DNA of 22,102 nucleotides from Pelargonium cotyledonis (lineage: Eukaryota; Streptophyta; Magnoliopsida; Geraniales; Geraniaceae), in the NCBI GenBank assembly GCA_036897625.1, contig JAYMTA010001056.1, forward strand, positions 1 through 22,102, read 5' to 3'. Shown piece after piece: positions 18,357 through 22,102 of the stretch. The notes beneath the pieces were generated by a model that did no database searches, was not told the DNA's origin, and saw only the letters and a program-made list of their open reading frames with translations. Position 1 is the first letter of the stretch, and each line of letters begins with the position of its first letter. Both the position numbers and the translations under genes were made by a program.

Positions 18357-19873
18357 TCACTGGTCACTGCTTCCCAACCTGAGCTCCCTTAATTTTTTGC
18401 ACCGTCCTATCAATTCCTTGACGCCCTTCACTTTCACTCCTTGACAACACTCAATTTCCAACCTCGCGAGATGAGGACATCTCTTGGCTATCGCCGCCAT
18501 CCCTTTGTTATTAATTTTTGTACCTGCGATACTCAAAACCTCCAACTTCAGTTTACAAACTTGTCCATCCTCCTCCGACCAAAGCGCTTTCTTGCTTCCG
18601 CACTCAAAATCTTTATGTGCGGGCAGTTTTTTAGAGCAAATCCTATACCTTCCTTGGTAATTAGTGGGCAACCACGCACCTCGAGGACTTCCAAGTTGGG
18701 AAAACTAAGCAAAATTCTTTTCAGTGTTTGGTCGTTTAGATACCGACTGAAATTCAGTTTCAAAGCTTTGATAGCAGAGTTCTCTTTTCCAACCGCAAGG
18801 TTGGTTTCTTTTCCCAAATGCGTATAAACCATTTCCAAATTAGCGAGAGAGCTACACTTTTCCACCAGCTTAAATAAGTTTGCATCGCTCAACTCACTGC
18901 AAGGATTGAGTTTTAAAGACCTGACATTGCGAAGAAACTGCAATAACGATGATGAGATAAGCGAAGCTAGGACAGGATAGGGGCGAAGGTCTATAGTTAG
19001 CTCCTCCAATACTATATATGCTTGTTCAATCGAAACAAGAATGCTGAAAATTTCCAAGAAAAACTCTGAAACAGATGTGAAATGAAGAGAACATCTACCC
19101 AAATCAGTTCTAACATAATTAAACTTAATCTAAGAAATTTCAATTTCGATTTCCCGGCACAAACTGCATTAGTCACACCCTTCACTGTTACACCTTCGCA
19201 ACCGAAGCAACAAATTTCAGCTATGGAAGCACAACTAGAGATTAGACTGTTAGGAGAGTGATCAGAGATATGCTTATTACCGGACAAATCGATTCGGATC
19301 AATCCCAGAATATTAGCTGCTAATTCGGCAATTCCTTTGTCAGTAACCTCGCGACTGCCATCAGTTTCCAACGAAGCAAAACTGATGTCTAATTCCCGCA
19401 GCCATGGACGAGAAGAAGCTAAGACAGAGAGGTCGCTGTCGTTCAGGAATTTGAGCCCCGAAAAACAGAGAATCTTGAGACTCCTCAGATTCAACCCTAA
19501 TGCTTTGATCCCCACGAGCGGAAGGCTTTTTCTGGCGATTGAGGACGAGCTTTTGCAGGTTTTGGAGGCTGGAGTGGGCGATTTGGACGACGCTGCAATC
19601 TCGAGTGGTGCGGTAGTCTTCGTAATCGAAATCTATGGAGCGGACGGAGGTGAATCTGTTGAGGATCTGAGGAAGAAGCAGGTGGTGATCGTCTGAGATG
19701 GTGATTCTGAGGGTGAAGATGATACTGTTGGAGATGGAATACAACTCTTTGGAGACGAGAGAAATGGATTTCAAGTCACGAATTGGGAGCTTCTTGAGGA
19801 TTGATTCCCAGAAATCTGCTGGGAAATCTCTAGAATTAGGGTTCTTTGATCTGCGTCTTTCTCTTTCGGCCAT
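18357..19873 (-). pseudogene. F-box/leucine-rich-repeat protein gene, frame-broken
   Basis: The minus-strand ATG at 19873-19871 gives MAERERRRSK, then an F-box, FPADFWESILKKLPIRDLKS with SLVSKELYSISN. Cysteine-type leucine-rich repeats follow: LRSLKILCFSGLKFLNDSDL, VTDKGIAELAANILGLIRI, CFGCEGVTVKGVTNAV, LEVLEVRGCPLITKEGIGFA and LARLEIECCQGVKVKGVKEL, with a stop at 18357. Such proteins recruit substrates to SCF ubiquitin ligases. The open sequence changes frame three times: at a T5/A5 run (19527-19531, one base too many), near 19120-19126 (one base too few in a short A/T run), and near 18585-18605. The span corresponds to about 505 residues without introns, a normal size for the family. An upstream in-frame ATG (19921) is possible but adds an unlike N-terminus. 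It is either a young pseudogene or an expressed gene with sequence errors. The subfamily is not identified. Confidence 0.85.
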
Positions 19874-19921
19874 GTATTTCAATTTCGAAGCACAAATGAA
19901 ATGATGGTCTGTCACTAACAA

Positions 19922-20400
19922 TAATAGTTTCTTTTTTCTTTTCTTTTGGTACCATTGGTATTCTCACTAAAGAGAAAAACGAAAAGATTTGGGCGACGCC
20001 CAACAAATTTATTAAAACAGGTATAAATATAAATGTATGAGATGATACTGTGATTTTTTTTCTCGCCAAATGGTTTTATGAGTTGCACTAACGGTTATAA
20101 TTTTTAGGAATTTTTCTTTTGTTTTTTTCGGTATATCTAATAATTGCTAACTATCTTTTTTTATTTTATTTGCACGCTGCTCTCTTTTGCTTTGTTATTT
20201 TGAGAGTCGAATAGAGTTATTTGTTTGGTTACGGCTGTTCTTGATTCTCAAAGCGGTGATAGTTTACTGAGTTTTTATATAACAAATTGTTGTCTTTCTC
20301 ATTAAGATAGCGAGTCTTCTTTGATAGCAAGTTAAGGGTAGTTAAGATTTGCATAGTGGTAGCGGCGTTGATTCGTGGTAGGTCTTTATTGGTACATGTG
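19922..20400. other. AT-rich region upstream of the F-box gene
   Basis: Would contain the minus-strand promoter of the F-box gene. T-rich stretches are present (19920-19945, 20050-20170). No clear TATA box, repeat or coding sequence could be singled out. Confidence 0.35.
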
Positions 20401-21390
20401 CAGGACAACAAAATAATACTGCAATGAGGGAGAGCATTCCAAGCGGTCGCCTTAAACTTCAAATGCAATTGTCGTCAGTTGATCGTGTTCTTCGGGCTGA
20501 GGGAGAGGATTCAAGTAGAGAGTTAAAGGTTTCATTAGTGATAATCAGGGGCGAATCCAGTAATATTAGACAGTGGGGTCACAATTTAATAATATTTAAT
20601 TAAAAAATAATTTTATTACGTGCAAGCATATCATACATCATATATAGAGATTTTTTTAACCCTACACATAATATTGTTAATTTTAGAGAATACGTGTGAA
20701 TATAAGTTATTTCTTATAGTTGTAATTTGAAAATAAAGAATGCGAGCTAACTAAATTTTGGCTTAATCTAATCCAAAAGGACCAAATCACCACATTAATT
20801 TTGTGTCATAATCTCATTAACGACTTGCATTAAGCAAAAAAAACTATTTAATGTATGCTCATTACTCTTTTACAAATAGCTAGTTAAATATTAAATTGCA
20901 TTATGATAAAATTTACAAACTTAATTTACTTAATATATATGATATGTTGTATAAGTATAAAATGACACATGTTTCAATTAACTTTTCAAATTACAAAGGC
21001 AATAAATATTTTTTGAAATAATAAAGAAAACAATTAACAAATTATCAATAAAAATGGGGTCACTCCTATATTTTTAGTGGGGGCACATTCTAAAATTCCT
21101 TTCAAATAAGACAAATATAATCTTTTTCCCATCCAATTTTTTTTTCACTTTCACAGCTTTCACTGGGGTCACTTGACCCCATATCCATGCATGTGGCTCC
21201 GCCACTGGTGGTAATTCAAGCAATCCAAACTAGAGAGGAGGCTATTGTGAGTGTTTTTGGTTTGATTATTGATGATAGTCGACTTCTAAATAATAATTAT
21301 AGGTTTGTTTTGGTCAATCATGCTAAGAAGTTTGTGAACCGAGTGTACACTAAAAGATTTGACCCTGTTTTGCAACATTTGATATTTACA
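20400..21390 (+). pseudogene. RNase H (RVT_3) fragment of LINE type, split by a hAT MITE
   Basis: Downstream of the insertion (21208-21390) the plus strand reads VVIQAIQTREEAIVSVFGLIIDDSRLL, then YRFVLVNHAKKFVNRVYTKRF. This is the second half of a plant RVT_3 RNase H, where the VQAI, FGLIIDDCR and F.HV.R.AN.VAH motifs are normal. Upstream (about 20430-20525) FQAVALNFKCNCRQLIVFFGLRERIQVES resembles the A...AL..GI..A segment that precedes it. Stops and lost motifs show it is dead. No zf-RVT or reverse transcriptase lies further upstream, so this is a short truncated piece, probably from a LINE. The reading of the left half is less certain than the right. Confidence 0.55.
20538..21215. mobile_element. 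hAT-type MITE with 8-bp TSD
   Basis: The element is 20546-21207 (662 bp). It begins CAGGGGCGAATCCAG and ends GTGGCTCCGCCACTG, imperfect inverted copies of the standard plant hAT terminus CAG(G/T)GGCGGA. The flanks GTGATAAT (20538-20545) and GTGGTAAT (21208-21215) match at 7 of 8 positions, the hAT target-site length. Inside, GTGGGGTCAC (20574-20582) and TGGGGTCACTTGACCCC near the right end are typical of this family. No transposase coding is present. The one mismatch in the duplication indicates moderate age. Confidence 0.88.
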
Positions 21391-21399
21391 TTACAGTCA

Positions 21400-22102
21400 A
21401 ATGATGCAAATATTTGTGTCTGGACATTAAACAGCAACATCTGTGCAACATCCGTGTACCTAAATTGCGAATGTTACCTATGTTGCAACAAACTATCTGA
21501 GTTGATGCAAATTAATTACAATCATGCTACGAATAATATGTTTTGCAACATTTTGCTTACAAATGATAGGTATAGACACATGACATTTGAATGAGTAATT
21601 TTACATATTAATAATCCCTCAAATCTCATTTGTACCTAATCTGCTTCTAATAAATATCAATTTATACCACCGAAACCAAACTAAGAAATGTCAAAAGTGC
21701 CTTTAAAGTTCCACTATTTACAAAATTGGAACTAAACTAACCCTAACTGCATTACATCTCATTACCAAAAAATTCCCCCAAAATTGGAATGAAAAAAGAA
21801 CGACTGATTTGTGTGTAGTCGCGAATCCAATAGTAGGCTCTTTGAAACCAAATTCATTCGATAATTTGGTTGGGAGGAACTTGTCCACAGAAGTTGTTGA
21901 GACGATCAAATCCGATGAAATCACCTATAGGTATGTATAGATCTACACATATACCATGTTCGTTTTTATATCGATTGGATCACGATCGTACTAAAATTAG
22001 TTCAAATTTGACATGAACTAGTTTCCAAACCCATCTAAGATATTGGGTGGCGGAAATCATATTTTTAAATTTACAATCAATGTCACCACTGTAGAAGGTC
22101 AA
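21400..22102. other. Unassigned right flank
   Basis: Moderately AT-rich. GCAACA-type words recur (about 21432-21555), namely AGCAACATC, TGCAACATCC, TTGCAACAAAC and TTTGCAACAT, in no fixed register. The short open stretch on the minus strand (21924-21718) resembles no family I know. Confidence 0.35.

Noticed and set aside
18441-18827. Plus-strand open stretches opposite the F-box gene
   Set aside because: They are antisense shadows of conserved leucine-rich-repeat coding sequence.
21187-21594. 135-codon plus-strand open stretch as a gene
   Set aside because: It starts inside the hAT MITE, runs through its right end into RNase H debris, then into unrelated sequence.

Overview
The window looks like eudicot plant nuclear DNA. 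It is AT-rich, has GT-AG introns, carries two genes of the plant YUCCA flavin-monooxygenase family and a plant F-box/LRR gene, and the rest is mostly plant transposon debris (a LINE with an RNase H tail, Mutator-like and hAT-like TIR elements, an En/Spm-type transposase fossil). I cannot name the species. There are no tRNA, rRNA or CRISPR features.

Layout. 1-345: AT-rich flank with a near-perfect 74-bp palindrome. About 345-5290 (minus strand): one nearly full-length but badly decayed plant LINE, with ORF1 of DUF4283 type, then endonuclease, reverse transcriptase, zf-RVT zinc-binding domain and RNase H. 5290-6131: AT-rich spacer. 6141-7093: a 953-bp Mutator-like non-autonomous element with about 185-bp terminal inverted repeats and a perfect 9-bp target-site duplication. 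7103-9211 (plus): an intact three-exon YUCCA10-like gene predicting 386 residues. 9320-10260 (minus): fossil of an En/Spm (Ptta) transposase. 10660-11250: a palindrome-rich MITE-like region. 11260-12800: repeat remnants and plain AT-rich DNA. 12806-13463: an older relative of the 6141-7093 element. 13485-15270: a composite of repeat pieces around a GC-rich island. 15530-17839 (plus): the second YUCCA10-like copy, with the same exon plan but broken by one frameshift and two nonsense codons. 18357-19873 (minus): an F-box/LRR gene broken by three frame changes. 20400-21390: an RNase H fragment from a LINE-type polyprotein, split by a 662-bp hAT MITE with an 8-bp target-site duplication. 21400-22102: nothing recognisable.

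How it fits together. The core is a tandem duplication of an auxin-biosynthesis gene whose repeat unit includes about 600 bp of upstream DNA. Both promoters keep TATAAATA at 90-91 bp before the ATG. One copy stays open and the other is a pseudogene. The Mutator-like element sits at the upstream edge of the intact copy's duplicated promoter, and the corresponding point in the second copy looks like an unfilled insertion site, so insertion probably followed duplication. Two of the frame breaks in host genes lie in short A/T runs, so base-calling error should be excluded before the F-box gene is called dead. The YUCCA copy also has two independent C-to-T nonsense changes and is more securely a pseudogene.
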